Notes: generated from the sequence alone by a model not told the origin. A DNA stretch of 64,000 nt from VAZQ01 sp035293945 (GCA_035293945.1 DATGLV010000024.1:496001-560000), one strand, 5' to 3'. Positions 41,548 through 50,741 are shown, counted from the stretch's first letter. A program made the numbers and translations.

Positions 41548-41858
41548 GCAAGCTGCGCGGCGCCGCGCCTGCGGACGATTTCAAGCTCAATGCCGATCTC
41601 GCACGGCGTGCCCGCGCGGAGGCGTTGATTGCCGATGAGCTCCTGCAACAAGCCTTCGCGCGGCTCGAGGAGCGTTACATCGAGGAATGGCGCATCACCC
41701 AGTTCCGCGACACCGATGCGCGCGAGCGGCTGTGGCAGGCCGTCAATGTTGTGCGCAAGGTCAAGGATCATCTCGCCCGCATCGTCGGCGACGGCAAGCT
41801 CGCGCAGCGAGAGATCGACGAGCTTGCCCAAAGGCGCAAGCGATTTGGACTTGTTTGA
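41544..41858 (+). CDS. Small helical phage protein, coupled to the HExxH gene
   Basis: 104 residues from ATG 41544 (overlaps the previous stop: ATGA). Almost wholly helical: ELLQQAFARLEERYIEEWRITQFRDTDARERLWQAVNVVRKVKDHL. Found beside scaffold and capsid genes; function unknown. Confidence 0.6.
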   Translation: MSKLRGAAPADDFKLNADLARRARAEALIADELLQQAFARLEERYIEEWRITQFRDTDARERLWQAVNVVRKVKDHLARIVGDGKLAQREIDELAQRRKRFGLV

Positions 41859-41871
41859 TTGATCACCTCTC

Positions 41872-42015
41872 TTTGACCTCATCCTGAGGAGGCCGGCACT
41901 CGTGCCGGCCGTCTCGAAGGATGGCCGCTGACTGCAACTGGCCGCGAGGCGAGTGCCAAGTTTGTGGCCATGGTTCGAGACGCCGTGCTGGGCACGGCTC
42001 CTCACCATGAGGCAT
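41872..42015. repeat. Dispersed palindromic repeat, family B, copy 2
   Basis: A long imperfect hairpin: CCTCATCCTGAGGAGGCC ... GCCGTCTCGAAGGATGGCC on one arm, GGCCATGGTTCGAGACG ... CTCCTCACCATGAGG on the other. Related to the shorter copy at 29900-29965. It separates two virion genes. Confidence 0.8.
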
Positions 42016-42052
42016 GTGCTGAAACCAGCAGTAACCACCAAAGGACCAAAGC

Positions 42053-43156
42053 ATGGACATCTCTACGGACGCCGCTGTTGAAAGCGGCGCAACTCTCGAC
42101 ATTGTGCAAATTCCTGCGCCCAGCGGCGACGATATCTCGGCGCGCGATGCAGCGCGTTCGGTCGCGAGCTTTCGCGTGAAGGCGCGTGAAAGCGCAGACG
42201 CAAAGGCCGAAGCAACCGCGGAGGCGGCCGCAAAGCCGGTGGATCAAACCGCAGCCGCAGAGGCGGAGCCTGCACCGGCATCGGACGACCCACAGGCCGC
42301 CCCAACCGAGCAAGCCGAGACGCCGGTCGCGGAGACGCCGATCGAGCCGCCGAAATCCTGGGACGAGGCCGCGCGCGAGCGCTTCAAATCTCTGCCGCGC
42401 GAGACGCAGAGCTTTTTCGCCGCGCGGGAAGCGGAACGCGAGGCCGAGCTGCACCGCAGCGAAAGCGAAGCGGCCCAGCAACGCCAGGCGCTCGAAGCCG
42501 AGCGGACGAAAGCGGAGCAGGCCCGGGTCACCTACGAGAACGCTTTGCCGACGCTGCTCGCCACCCTGCAGCAGCAGCACGCCGCCGATTTCGCCGATGT
42601 CAAGACGGTGACCGATGTCGAGCGGCTCGCGCGCGAGGACTGGCCGCGTTATGTAGCGTGGGATGCGCAGCAGAAGCGGATCGGCCAGCTGCAGCAGCAA
42701 CTGCAGGACTCTTCGGTGCGGCAAAGCCAGGAGCGCCACCTGCGTTTCCAGGATCTGGTCCAGCGCGAGCAGGCACGCTTGATCGAGAAGAATCCCGACC
42801 TCGCCGATCCGGTCAAGCGCGCCAAGCTCACGGAGGCGGCGGGGCACATGCTGCGCGAGCTCGGTTTCTCCGATGCCGAGCTCGGTGATTTCTTTCACGG
42901 CCGCCGCGAGCTCAATCTGCACGATCACCGCGTGCAGATGCTGATCCGCGACGGCGTACGCTTTCGCGACGCCCAGAGAGCCGCCAGGCAGGCGAGCGCC
43001 AAGCCGGTGCCGCCGGTGCAGCGGCCGGGCGCGGCGCAGCCGCGCGGCGCCGCGCACGAGGCGGTCGTGCAGAACCTTACGCGGCGTCTGGAAGCGAGCG
43101 GCAACATCAAGGATGCCGCGCGCCTGTTGGCCGAGCGGCGGAAGGCTGCGCGGTAG
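42053..43156 (+). CDS. Scaffold-like phage protein
   Basis: 367 residues, low complexity and charged: an Ala/Glu/Pro-rich N-terminal third, long coiled-coil stretches (REAEREAELHRSESEAAQQR) and a basic C-terminus (LTRRLEASGNIKDAARLLAERRK). Position directly before the major capsid gene, together with this composition, is typical of capsid scaffolding proteins, which guide head assembly through a basic C-terminal segment. Confidence 0.7.
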   Translation: MDISTDAAVESGATLDIVQIPAPSGDDISARDAARSVASFRVKARESADAKAEATAEAAAKPVDQTAAAEAEPAPASDDPQAAPTEQAETPVAETPIEPPKSWDEAARERFKSLPRETQSFFAAREAEREAELHRSESEAAQQRQALEAERTKAEQARVTYENALPTLLATLQQQHAADFADVKTVTDVERLAREDWPRYVAWDAQQKRIGQLQQQLQDSSVRQSQERHLRFQDLVQREQARLIEKNPDLADPVKRAKLTEAAGHMLRELGFSDAELGDFFHGRRELNLHDHRVQMLIRDGVRFRDAQRAARQASAKPVPPVQRPGAAQPRGAAHEAVVQNLTRRLEASGNIKDAARLLAERRKAAR

Positions 43157-43440
43157 CCCCCTCCCGTCGTCCTCGCGAAAGAGCGTGTGAAGAAATTCCC
43201 GGTCGTCCTTGCGAAAGCAGGGACCCATACCGCTGCGCCCTCTCATGTTGCCCGAAGGTCCCGGCTCTCCGCTTCGCTCCTGCCGGGACGACCGGAGAGG
43301 CGATTCCTTCACACGCTCGAAAGCGGGGAGCCAGTTCCTTCGCAAGAATGCTTTTTTCGAAGTGGACTGGACTTCCGCTTTCGCGGGGGTGACCGGTGAG
43401 TGTTTTCTTGAATTCAAACCAACATCGAAGAAAGGCCCTT
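43157..43440. repeat. Composite of family C palindromic repeats
   Basis: Contains GGTCGTCCTTGCGAAAGCAG, GGACCCATACC and the inverted ends CTTTCGCGGGGGTGACCGG. Two or three overlapping family C units fill the whole gap between scaffold and capsid genes. No gene seen. Confidence 0.7.
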
Positions 43441-43444
43441 ACCC

Positions 43445-44401
43445 ATGGCACTCCCCACCAACACCTTCGCGACCTACGAAGCCGTCGGCAATCGCGAGGA
43501 TCTGTCCGACGTGATCTATCGCATCGATCCGACCGAGACGCCGTTCATGAGCGGCATCGAGAAGGAGAAGGCGACCGCCGTGCTGCATGAGTGGCAGACG
43601 CAGGCGCTCGCCGCGGTAAACACCGCCAACGCTCAGCTCGAAGGCGATGCGGCGATCGCCGATCAGACCACCGCCACGGTGCGGCTCGGCAATATCTGCC
43701 AGATCTCCCGCAAGGTGCCCCAGGTCACCGGCACCCAGCGCGCGGTCGAGCACGCCGGGCGCGATGACGAGATGGCGTATCAGGAAATGCTCAAGGGCCT
43801 GGAGCTCAAGCGCGACATGGAGGCGATCCTGGTTGGCACCAACCAGGCCAAGACCGCCGGCAATGATTCGACTGCCCGCACCACCGCTTCCGTGCTGTCC
43901 TGGATCAAGACCAATACCTCGAAAGGCGCGGGCGGCGCCGACCCGGCCGCCGCGCTCGGCACCAATACCCGCACCGACGGCACCCAGCGCCTGTTCACGG
44001 AAGCAAACCTCAAGAGCGTCCTGCAGTCGATCTGGAACTCCGGCGGCAAGCCCGACATCATCATGACCGGCGGCTTCAACAAGCAGGTGTTCTCGACTTT
44101 CACGGGTCGCGCCACGCCGACCGAAGACACCAAGGCGAAGAAGATCACCGCCGCGGTCGACGCGTACGAATCAGACTTCGGCACGCTGCGCCTTGCGCCC
44201 AACCGCTTCATGCGCCCGCGCGACGTGCTGGCGCTGCAGATGGACATGTGGGCGGTCGCCTATCTCAACGGTCGCCGCTTCGTCTCCTTCCCGCTCGCCA
44301 AGACCGGCGATTCCGATTGGAAGGAAATCCTCTCCGAGTATGCGCTGGTCGCCCGCAACGAGAAGGCATCAGGCGGCGTGTTCGACAACACCACGGCGTA
44401 A
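43445..44401 (+). CDS. Phage major capsid protein (DUF5309, SU10-type)
   Basis: 318 residues. The opening NTFATYEAVGNREDLSDVIY, then IDPTETPFMSGIEK, is the signature of the DUF5309/SU10 capsid family; ENRxxP-like lines follow (VRLGNICQISRKVPQVTGTQ, AVEHAGRDDEMAYQ). HK97-like fold expected. AAGGCCCTTACCC before ATG is a weak ribosome site. Confidence 0.85.
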   Translation: MALPTNTFATYEAVGNREDLSDVIYRIDPTETPFMSGIEKEKATAVLHEWQTQALAAVNTANAQLEGDAAIADQTTATVRLGNICQISRKVPQVTGTQRAVEHAGRDDEMAYQEMLKGLELKRDMEAILVGTNQAKTAGNDSTARTTASVLSWIKTNTSKGAGGADPAAALGTNTRTDGTQRLFTEANLKSVLQSIWNSGGKPDIIMTGGFNKQVFSTFTGRATPTEDTKAKKITAAVDAYESDFGTLRLAPNRFMRPRDVLALQMDMWAVAYLNGRRFVSFPLAKTGDSDWKEILSEYALVARNEKASGGVFDNTTA

Positions 44402-44404
44402 GCC

Positions 44405-44495
44405 CGGCTCTTCCCGTCGCCCCTGCGAAAGCAGGGGCCCATACGGCTACGCCCTCGCGATCTGGGTCCCCGCTTTCGCGGGGACGACCGGAGAG
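44405..44495. repeat. Family C palindromic repeat
   Basis: Inverted pair CGTCGCCCCTGCGAAAGCAG and CCCCGCTTTCGCGGGGACGA with the typical inner GGGCCCATACG. Lies between capsid and the next virion gene. Confidence 0.8.
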
Positions 44496-44545
44496 GATGC
44501 CGCTCGCCGCCAACGCACCCAAACCCTTTGACAAAGGAACTCCAT

Positions 44546-45580
44546 ATGGGCCACTACACCATCGAGGGGCAGCTCATCAACACGCCCCACAATTTCATCA
44601 ATCTCCTGGATGGTGGCGACATGACCACCAATCCGTTTCAGCGCAACATCCCGGGGCTTGCCAGCGCCGGGACCATCACAACTCCCATCACCAGCACGCC
44701 CACCTATTTCGCCGATCGCTGGTTCATGGTCGGCGGCGCGTCCTCCTCTATCCTGGCGTCGGTCATCGCCGATGCTTCGATTGCCGGCTTCAATCAGTCG
44801 CTGCAGATGACGCGTTCGAGCGGCAACGCCAACACCGCCGCGCTGAGCCTCGGGCAGGTGCTGGAATCGGCCGATTGCGTCCGCTGTCAGGGGCAGGAGC
44901 TCACCTTCTCGTTCTGGGCGCGCGCGGCGGCGAATTATTCGGGGGGGCCGCTCACCGTGCAGCTCGTCGCCGGCACCGGCTTGAATCAATCTGCCGCGAG
45001 CCTGGTGGCGGGCACGTGGACCGGCCAGGCGAACATCATCAACACAACGCAGACATTGACCGGCACGATGACGCGCTACCAGTTCAGCGGGCTGGTGCCT
45101 TCGACTGCGACGCAGCTCGGCGTGCTGTTGTCGTGGACGCCGAGCGGAACCGCCGGCGCCGCCGACGGCATCATTCTCAACGGCTTCCAGCTCGAGATCG
45201 GCAATCTCGCCTCGCCCTACGAGCATCGCGACGTGCAGGTCGAGCTCGAGATCTGCCAGCGCTATGCCTGGGTGATACCCGAGCCGGGAGCCGGCGTCAT
45301 CGTCGGCGTCGGCGGAGCGGTCGCCTCCGCCAATAATCAGGTATTCTATCTTGCGACACCGGTGCAGCTCTACAAGGCGCCGAGCGTGTCGGTCAGCGCC
45401 GGCAGCTTCAAGGTGGCGGCGGCCGCTGCCGCTGCCGCGGCGACCGGTCTTGCCGCCGGCTCCACGCACACGCCCAATGCCATCAGCCTGGTCTCGACCT
45501 TGACCGAGACGGTCGGCCTTGCCGCGACGCTGCAGGGCGGCGGCGGCTCGGGCTACGTCATCGCCAGCGCCGATTTCTGA
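44546..45580 (+). CDS. Phage tail-type protein with carbohydrate-binding-like domain
   Basis: 344 residues from ATG 44546 (AAAGGAACTCCAT upstream). The middle part (FNQSLQMTRSSGNANTAALS ... ELTFSFWARAAANYSGGPLTV ... GIILNGFQLEIGNLASPYEHR) has the jelly-roll pattern of CBM-like domains common in phage tail spikes and fibres. An Ala run and Gly-rich end follow. Likely a surface-binding part of the particle. Confidence 0.6.
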   Translation: MGHYTIEGQLINTPHNFINLLDGGDMTTNPFQRNIPGLASAGTITTPITSTPTYFADRWFMVGGASSSILASVIADASIAGFNQSLQMTRSSGNANTAALSLGQVLESADCVRCQGQELTFSFWARAAANYSGGPLTVQLVAGTGLNQSAASLVAGTWTGQANIINTTQTLTGTMTRYQFSGLVPSTATQLGVLLSWTPSGTAGAADGIILNGFQLEIGNLASPYEHRDVQVELEICQRYAWVIPEPGAGVIVGVGGAVASANNQVFYLATPVQLYKAPSVSVSAGSFKVAAAAAAAAATGLAAGSTHTPNAISLVSTLTETVGLAATLQGGGGSGYVIASADF

Positions 45581-45599
45581 TCCACGCATTTGAATCGCG

Positions 45600-45735
45600 T
45601 GAACGGGCGGCAGACTTCGGCCTGCTCCCCTCCCCAATCCGAAGTCGGGGGGTGGGGGTGGTACGGGCTTGGGTCCGTCAAACAACAACCCCCCTCCCAA
45701 CCCTCCCCCACAAGGGGGTAGGGAGCGCACCACGT
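45600..45735. repeat. C/G-run palindromic repeats between virion genes
   Basis: CCCCTCCCCAATCCGAAGTC / GGGGGGTGGGGGTG and CCTCCCAACCCTCCCCC / ACAAGGGGGTAGGGAGC. Host-type intergenic repeat; no gene visible. Confidence 0.6.
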
Positions 45736-45783
45736 CTGCCGCGCCCACTTCCACCAATCTCCTTTTCACAAGGATCCCCAAAC

Positions 45784-46155
45784 ATGACTCTCCCCAATGT
45801 CCGGCCGGTCAATGAATGGACGGTCGATGCGTATACGCCGAGCGCCGGCACTGCGCCGGCCGCCGCCAATTGTGTTGCGCCGGTGAAAGGCCGTGTCGTG
45901 CGCACCTATGCGGTCGCCAACGGCGCCACCACCGGGACGATGGCGATCGCCGTCGGCATCAACGGCGGCGCCGATATCGGCACCGGCGCGCTGGCGATTT
46001 CCGCCGGCTCCGGCGGCATCGCGGCCAGCGATCTGCCAACCAATTCGGGCGGCAGCGCGCAGCTCAACGAAGGCGACGTCATCACCTTCACGCCGTCGGG
46101 CGCGAGCGGCGCGTCGGTCCCGGCGCAATTCACTGTCGTCATTCGCGAGGGCTGA
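45784..46155 (+). CDS. Small phage structural protein
   Basis: 123 residues from ATG 45784. Beta-rich: VRPVNEWTVDAYTPSAG, GRVVRTYAVANGATTGTMAIAVGINGG, then GDVITFTPSGASG. The form suggests a capsid decoration or fibre-shaft protein. Unknown family. Confidence 0.55.
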   Translation: MTLPNVRPVNEWTVDAYTPSAGTAPAAANCVAPVKGRVVRTYAVANGATTGTMAIAVGINGGADIGTGALAISAGSGGIAASDLPTNSGGSAQLNEGDVITFTPSGASGASVPAQFTVVIREG

Positions 46156-46158
46156 GCC

Positions 46159-46395
46159 ATGGCACGCAAACCACTCCCGAAGAGCTTCGGCAAGCCGCGC
46201 GGCCTGGTCGTGGTGGTGGCGAAACCGGACCGCGTCAGCGGCGATCGCATGCGCGGTGAGCGCCTGCGCGGTGGCGATGGCCACAAGCTCGGCGGCCGCC
46301 CGCACGCGGCCGATTCCCGCCGCGATCTCGGGCGCGACCCCATGAAGAGCGATCGCAGCGGCGATTTCTTGAAGCGCGATTCCAGGAAAGGCTGA
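46159..46395 (+). CDS. Small basic phage-cluster protein
   Basis: 78 residues, very rich in Arg/Lys/Gly/Asp (KPDRVSGDRMRGERLRGGDG), no predicted fold. Three base pairs after the previous stop and three before the next start, so it belongs to the run. A disordered nucleic-acid-binding role is only a guess. Confidence 0.5.
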   Translation: MARKPLPKSFGKPRGLVVVVAKPDRVSGDRMRGERLRGGDGHKLGGRPHAADSRRDLGRDPMKSDRSGDFLKRDSRKG

Positions 46396-46398
46396 GCA

Positions 46399-46896
46399 AT
46401 GGGGCAGCTGCAGATCTGGAACCCGCAGGCGAGCTTCACGCGGCCGGGCAACACCACCGCCTATGCGGTCGGCCAGCTGGTCGCCAATTCGGTTGCGGCC
46501 GCGTCGGTTCTCCCGATGACGTTCGCCATTGGGGGCAATTCCATGCCGGGCGCGACCCGCATCACCCGCGTGCGGCTTGCCAAGACCGGCACGAGCGCCA
46601 CCAATGCGGCCTTTCGCGTGCATCTTTATGCAACGAGCCCGACGCCGGCCAACGGCGACGGCGGCACCTGGTCGACGGATTCTTCCGCGAGCTATCTGGG
46701 CTCGATCGACGTTGCTTCCATGAAGGCGTTCACCGATGGCTGCTGCGATGTCGGAGCGGCTGCGGCGGGGTCGGAGCTCCTGCTCCGCCTGCCCGCCGGC
46801 AAAACCATCTATTCGCTCCTCGAAGCGCGCGCCGCCTACACGCCGGCGGCGGGCGAGACTTTCACGCTCACGCTCGAGACGGTGGATGATTTCTGA
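46399..46896 (+). CDS. Phage virion protein, unknown
   Basis: 165 residues starting MGQLQIWNPQASFTRPGNTTAYAVGQLVANS. A jelly-roll-like beta pattern (TRITRVRLAKTGTSATNAAFRVHLYATSP) follows. Overlaps the next gene by 1 bp (TGATG). Confidence 0.55.
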   Translation: MGQLQIWNPQASFTRPGNTTAYAVGQLVANSVAAASVLPMTFAIGGNSMPGATRITRVRLAKTGTSATNAAFRVHLYATSPTPANGDGGTWSTDSSASYLGSIDVASMKAFTDGCCDVGAAAAGSELLLRLPAGKTIYSLLEARAAYTPAAGETFTLTLETVDDF

Positions 46897-47174
46897 TGAG
46901 CGAAGTCGAGCTCACGCTCACCTGGAAGGACGGCGATCTCACCGTCGCCCATTATCAGGACTGCGAGGACATCATCGAGAACAACAAGCGCCTGCGCACG
47001 CTGCCGCAGCGTAGCGACTGGGGCCGCCACATCGCCTCGATCCCCAACAACATCCTGCTCAAATGGATGCTGGAGGAGGGCGTTCCGGTGTTCGGCATGC
47101 CTGCCGCTGAATGGGACAAGTTCCTGCGCAAGAAGCTCAGTGATCCGGATTGGAAGGAATTGCGGACCGCGTGA
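46896..47174 (+). CDS. Small phage-cluster protein
   Basis: 92 residues starting MSEVELTLTWKDGDLTVAHYQDCEDIIENNKRLR; the second half PNNILLKWMLEEGVPVFGM and WDKFLRKKLSDPDWKELRT is helical. I recall similar small proteins beside phage tail genes; the function is unknown. Confidence 0.55.
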   Translation: MSEVELTLTWKDGDLTVAHYQDCEDIIENNKRLRTLPQRSDWGRHIASIPNNILLKWMLEEGVPVFGMPAAEWDKFLRKKLSDPDWKELRTA

Positions 47175-47184
47175 AGCGCTCTCC

Positions 47185-47285
47185 AATCGCGACGTCGTCC
47201 CGGGCTTGACCCGGGATCCATACCGCTACGCGCGACCGAGAGGGCGAGGCGTATGGGTCCCTGCTTTCGCAGGGACGACGGATAG
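47185..47285. repeat. Family C palindromic repeat
   Basis: CGTCGTCCCGGGCTTGACCC / GGATCCATACC ... GGGTCCCTGCTTTCGCAGGG ACGACGG. Lies between two virion genes. Confidence 0.78.
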
Positions 47286-47293
47286 GAGCAATC

Positions 47294-47902
47294 ATGACTC
47301 TCGCAACCTACACCGACCTCACCACCGCGATCGGCAACTGGCTGCAGCGCCAGGACCTTGCCGCCGTCACCCCGAGCTTCGTGCAGCTGTTCGAGGCGTG
47401 CGCGAACCGGCGCCTGCGGGTGCGGCAGCAGGAGGCGACCGTGGAGCTCACGCCCGCAAACGGCGTGGTGGTGCTGCCGGCGGACTATCTCGCTTGGCGG
47501 CGGCTCACCTGGACCGGCAATCCGCGCCAGGAGCTCGCCTTCGTCGAGCCCTCCTGGCTGCAGGCCGCGTATCCTGATCTGCCGACCGACACTCCGCGCG
47601 TCTTCACCATCGAGGGCGGCAATATCCTGACAATGCCGCTTGATCCCACTGATACCGCGCTCGAGCTCGTTTACTTCCAGCAAATTCCTTCGCTCGCCGC
47701 CAACTCGACCAATTGGCTGATGAGCCAGCATCCCGATCTTTATCTGTTTGGCTCGCTCGCGGAGGCGGAGGCCTACACGGTCAACCCCGATGCAGCTGCG
47801 CTGTGGAAGTCTCGCCGCGACGAATTGTTCGATGAGATCGAGCGCCTCTCCAACAAGAGCCGCGGGGCCGGCGCGGTTCGCATCATGGGCCCGACGCCTT
47901 GA
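47294..47902 (+). CDS. Head-tail adaptor protein (SU10-like)
   Basis: 202 residues. Starts MTLATYTDLTTAIGNWLQRQDL, then FEACANRRLRVRQQEATVEL and LPADYLAWRRLTW, the pattern of the adaptor protein that docks under the portal in SU10-like phages. The C-terminal ELVYFQQIPSLA ... NPDAAALWKSRRDELFDEIERLSNKS also fits. Confidence 0.7.
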   Translation: MTLATYTDLTTAIGNWLQRQDLAAVTPSFVQLFEACANRRLRVRQQEATVELTPANGVVVLPADYLAWRRLTWTGNPRQELAFVEPSWLQAAYPDLPTDTPRVFTIEGGNILTMPLDPTDTALELVYFQQIPSLAANSTNWLMSQHPDLYLFGSLAEAEAYTVNPDAAALWKSRRDELFDEIERLSNKSRGAGAVRIMGPTP

Positions 47903-47904
47903 GC

Positions 47905-47990
47905 TGACGTAGCCCGGATGGAGCGTAAGCGTAATCCGGGGTCCGCCCCACCCGCATTCCGCTTCGCTCCATGCGGCCTACAAGAGAAAC
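47905..47990. repeat. Palindromic intergenic repeat, family D
   Basis: GTAGCCCGGATGGAGCGTAA paired with CTTCGCTCCATGCGGCCTAC, a dispersed element type I recall from Bradyrhizobium-like genomes. Fills the gap between adaptor and the next virion gene. Confidence 0.7.
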
Positions 47991-47993
47991 TCC

Positions 47994-49709
47994 ATGCCTT
48001 TCCTCCCATTCCCCGAATGGAAGCCGGACGTGTCCGACTTCCAGGGCGCAAGCTCGCTCATTATAGAGAACGTGCTGCCGCGCGGAGACGGCTACGGGCC
48101 GTTCCAGGATTTCCAGGCGCTGTCGCAGCCGCTGCCCGCCGCCTGCCGCGGTTATTTCTTCGCCCGCAATGCCGACGGTTCGATCGCGACCTTCGCGGGC
48201 ACGGCGACGCGTCTTTACAAGCTCAACAATACGAGCTTCGCCTGGACTGACGTGAGCCAGGGCGGGGTCGCCTATTCGGCGCTGTCCTCGACCTTCAACT
48301 GGCAATTCGTGCAGTTCAACAACTTCGTCATCGCGGTCCAGCAGAATGTGCCGCCGCAGGTCTTCGATCTCACCAGCTCCACGGCGTTTGCCAATCTCGG
48401 CGGCTCGCCGCCGCAGGCCTCCTACGTCGCGGTGATCAGCCGGTTCGTCGTGCTCTCCGGCCTGCTGTCGTTTCCTTATCGGGTGCAGTGGTCGGGCCTC
48501 AATCAGGTGACCACCTGGGACAATGTCACCGCCCAATCGAATTATCAGGATCTCGCCGATGGCGGGCTCACGCGCGGCGTCGCGGGCGGCGATCAGTACG
48601 GGATCGTGTTCCAGGATTCCGCCGTGCGCAGCATGACCTTCAATCCGGGCTCGCCGACGGTTTTCGACATACTGAAGATTTCCTCGAGCGACGGGATGTT
48701 CGCGCCTTATTCGGCGGTCAATGCCGGCGGGCAGACCTATTTCTGCTCGACGCAAGGCTTCAAGGCGATCGCTCCCGGCGGCGCGCCGACCCCGATCGGC
48801 AAGGAGAAGTTTGATCGCGCGTTCTTCGCCGATGTCGATCAGGCCAATCCGCAGCTCATAATCGGGGCGGCCGACCCGAAATCGCCGCGCATCTATTGGG
48901 CCTACAAGTCGCAGTCGGGACAGGCCGGCCTGTTCGACAAGATCATCATCTACGATTTCATGCTGGCGCGCGCGACCCTCGTCCTGATGAGCGGAGAATA
49001 TCTGGCGACGCTCGCCAAGCCCGGGCTGACGCTGGAGAGCCTCGATGCGGTTGCGCCCGGCATCATCACCATCAGCAATGCGGCAAATAACGGCTCAGGC
49101 GCGATCCGCCTGACGCTGAGCGGTCTTTCCGCCGGCACGCCGCCGGAAAACTCCGATCTCACAGTCGCGAATTCGGTCGAGGTCTACGGCGTCACCGGCA
49201 CCACCGAAGCCAACGGCAACTGGCCCTTCACCATCATCGACTCGACCCACATCGATCTTGTCGGCTCGAGCTTCACGCACGCCTATGCGGGCGGCGGCGC
49301 GATCGGCGGTGCGCTTGATCAGTTGTCGTTCTCGCTCGATTCGATCTCGACCGGTGCGCTGGCGCAGCTCTCGGGCGTGTCGAGCGCGCATGCGGTCGGC
49401 TTCTATGCCGGCAGCAATCTTGCGGCCACGCTGCAGACCGCCGAGCAGGGCGATGGCGTCCGCCGCATGCGCGTGCAGGCGCTGCGGCCCGTCACGGACG
49501 CGGCCGCAGGTCTTGGCGCGGTCGTCTATCGGGAGAACCTGCAGAGCGCTCCCGCGCTCGGCGCCGCGAGCACGATCGATGCGCGCGGCCTCTGCGTGCA
49601 GAACGTCTCCACCCGTTACGCGCGCGGCCAGCTCATCATTCCTTACGGGGCGGCCTGGACCTTCGCCACCGGCATCGACCCGCAGTTCACCTTGGAGGGA
49701 GTGCAGTGA
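47994..49709 (+). CDS. Large phage tail protein, candidate nozzle
   Basis: 571 residues, beta-rich, in the position where podoviruses encode the tail nozzle after the adaptor. Features include KPDVSDFQGASSLIIENVLPRGDGY, WQFVQFNNFVIAVQQNVPPQVFDL, RVQWSGLNQVTTW, YGIVFQDSAVRSM and a C-terminal YARGQLIIPYGAAWTFATGIDPQF. A region of about 100 residues (from LTLESLDAVAPGIITISNAANNG) looks like an inserted beta-sandwich. The propeller-like repeats fit nozzle proteins, but this is inference. Confidence 0.6.
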   Translation: MPFLPFPEWKPDVSDFQGASSLIIENVLPRGDGYGPFQDFQALSQPLPAACRGYFFARNADGSIATFAGTATRLYKLNNTSFAWTDVSQGGVAYSALSSTFNWQFVQFNNFVIAVQQNVPPQVFDLTSSTAFANLGGSPPQASYVAVISRFVVLSGLLSFPYRVQWSGLNQVTTWDNVTAQSNYQDLADGGLTRGVAGGDQYGIVFQDSAVRSMTFNPGSPTVFDILKISSSDGMFAPYSAVNAGGQTYFCSTQGFKAIAPGGAPTPIGKEKFDRAFFADVDQANPQLIIGAADPKSPRIYWAYKSQSGQAGLFDKIIIYDFMLARATLVLMSGEYLATLAKPGLTLESLDAVAPGIITISNAANNGSGAIRLTLSGLSAGTPPENSDLTVANSVEVYGVTGTTEANGNWPFTIIDSTHIDLVGSSFTHAYAGGGAIGGALDQLSFSLDSISTGALAQLSGVSSAHAVGFYAGSNLAATLQTAEQGDGVRRMRVQALRPVTDAAAGLGAVVYRENLQSAPALGAASTIDARGLCVQNVSTRYARGQLIIPYGAAWTFATGIDPQFTLEGVQ

Positions 49710-49769
49710 GGACTTCGGCGATAGCATTTGGGAAGAACAGCGCGCGCAGCCCGGTCATCCCCGCGATGA

Positions 49770-49880
49770 GCACTTACCCATCCAGGTCGTCCCCGCGAAA
49801 GCGGGGACCCATAGTCAACGTCCTCTCGATGGATCGAGGTGTATGGACCCCCGCTTTCGCGGGGGTGACCGGAACTGTGA
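49770..49880. repeat. Family C palindromic repeat
   Basis: GGTCGTCCCCGCGAAAGCGG / GGACCCATAGTC ... GTATGGACCCCCGCTTTCGC / GGGGGTGACCGG. A clean, complete family C unit. Confidence 0.85.
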
Positions 49881-49890
49881 GCATTTCGAA

Positions 49891-50205
49891 ATGAGTGCCC
49901 CGCATCTCTCTCCCGCCGAGACCTCGCTCTATGTGATCGTCAACGCGGTGCGCCAGCTGATGCAGGGCCGCAGCAATGCGGCTGGCAGCCTGACGCTCAG
50001 CTCCGGCGCCTCCGCGACCGTGGTCACGGCGCCCAACTGCGCGGCGCTCTCGCAAGTGTTCCTGTTTCCGCGTACCGCCCATGCGGCGGCCGAGCTCGCC
50101 GCCGGCACTTGTTATGTGAGCACGGTCGCGGCGGGCTCCTTCACGGTGGCGCATGCCAACAACACGCAAACCGACCGGACCTTCGCCTATGTTTGCTTGG
50201 GATGA
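49891..50205 (+). CDS. Small phage structural protein
   Basis: 104 residues from ATG 49891, directly after a family C repeat. TSLYVIVNAVRQLMQGRSNAAGSLTLSSGASATVV, then PRTAHAAAELAAGTCYVSTVAAGSFTVAHAN; this resembles small beta-rich virion proteins of uncertain position in phage particles. Confidence 0.55.
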   Translation: MSAPHLSPAETSLYVIVNAVRQLMQGRSNAAGSLTLSSGASATVVTAPNCAALSQVFLFPRTAHAAAELAAGTCYVSTVAAGSFTVAHANNTQTDRTFAYVCLG

Positions 50206-50214
50206 AGCAAACCG

Positions 50215-50320
50215 CTCAGAGTCGTCCCGGCCGAACGAAGAGAGAGCCGGGACCCATACGCCATGTTCTCTCTATAGGGCAGGGACTATGGCTCCCCGCT
50301 TTCGCGAGGATGACCGTGGG
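50215..50320. repeat. Family C palindromic repeat overlapping the next gene's start
   Basis: GAGTCGTCCCGGCCGAACG ... GGGACCCATACGCC ... GGCTCCCCGCTTTCGCGAGG ATGACCG. Its right arm overlaps the first codons assigned to the 50288 gene. Confidence 0.75.
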
Positions 50321-50725
50321 GAAAGTCCAATCTGCATCTGCATCGACCCGCGTTTTGTCGACCGCGTCTGGCCGCTCGTCGCGCATCTCATCCGCGCCGC
50401 GATGGTGAAGGGCCGCATCTCGGAATTCGCCGATGTGGAGCGCGCGGTTTTGGACGGGCAAGCGCTGCTCTGGGTCGTCGCTGATCCCGGCACGATCTGG
50501 GCCGCAGCGGTGACGCAGATCGCTTATGTGGCGGGCGAGAAATTCTGCACCATCGTGGCCTGCGGCGGGCGCGAGCGCACCCGCTGGCTCGATCTCAAAT
50601 CCGCGCTCGAAGCCTACGCCAAGGCCGAAGGCTGCGCCGCAATGCGTATCCACGGGCGCCGCGGCTGGGTGCGCGCTTTACCCGATTACCGACTCACCCG
50701 GGTCCTTCTTGAGAAGTCACTTTAA
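50288..50725 (+). CDS. GNAT-like phage protein, start uncertain
   Basis: About 145 residues from ATG 50288. The core starts ICIDPRFVDRVWPLVAHLIRAAMVKGRISEF and runs through ALLWVVADPGTIWAAAVTQIAYV to CAAMRIHGRRGWVRALPDYRLTRVLLEK, which suggests a GNAT-type fold; similar proteins occur in phage clusters of this kind. The ATG lies in a family C repeat and the native start before ICIDPRF appears to be missing (an ATC stands there). Either the repeat now supplies the start or expression is lost. Confidence 0.5.
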   Translation: MAPRFREDDRGESPICICIDPRFVDRVWPLVAHLIRAAMVKGRISEFADVERAVLDGQALLWVVADPGTIWAAAVTQIAYVAGEKFCTIVACGGRERTRWLDLKSALEAYAKAEGCAAMRIHGRRGWVRALPDYRLTRVLLEKSL

Positions 50726-50741
50726 AAGCGAAAGGTGAAAT

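Noticed and set aside
42002..43417. 471-codon open frame antisense to the scaffold gene
   Set aside because: Runs through repeats on both sides and has shadow composition (Arg/Leu/Ala).
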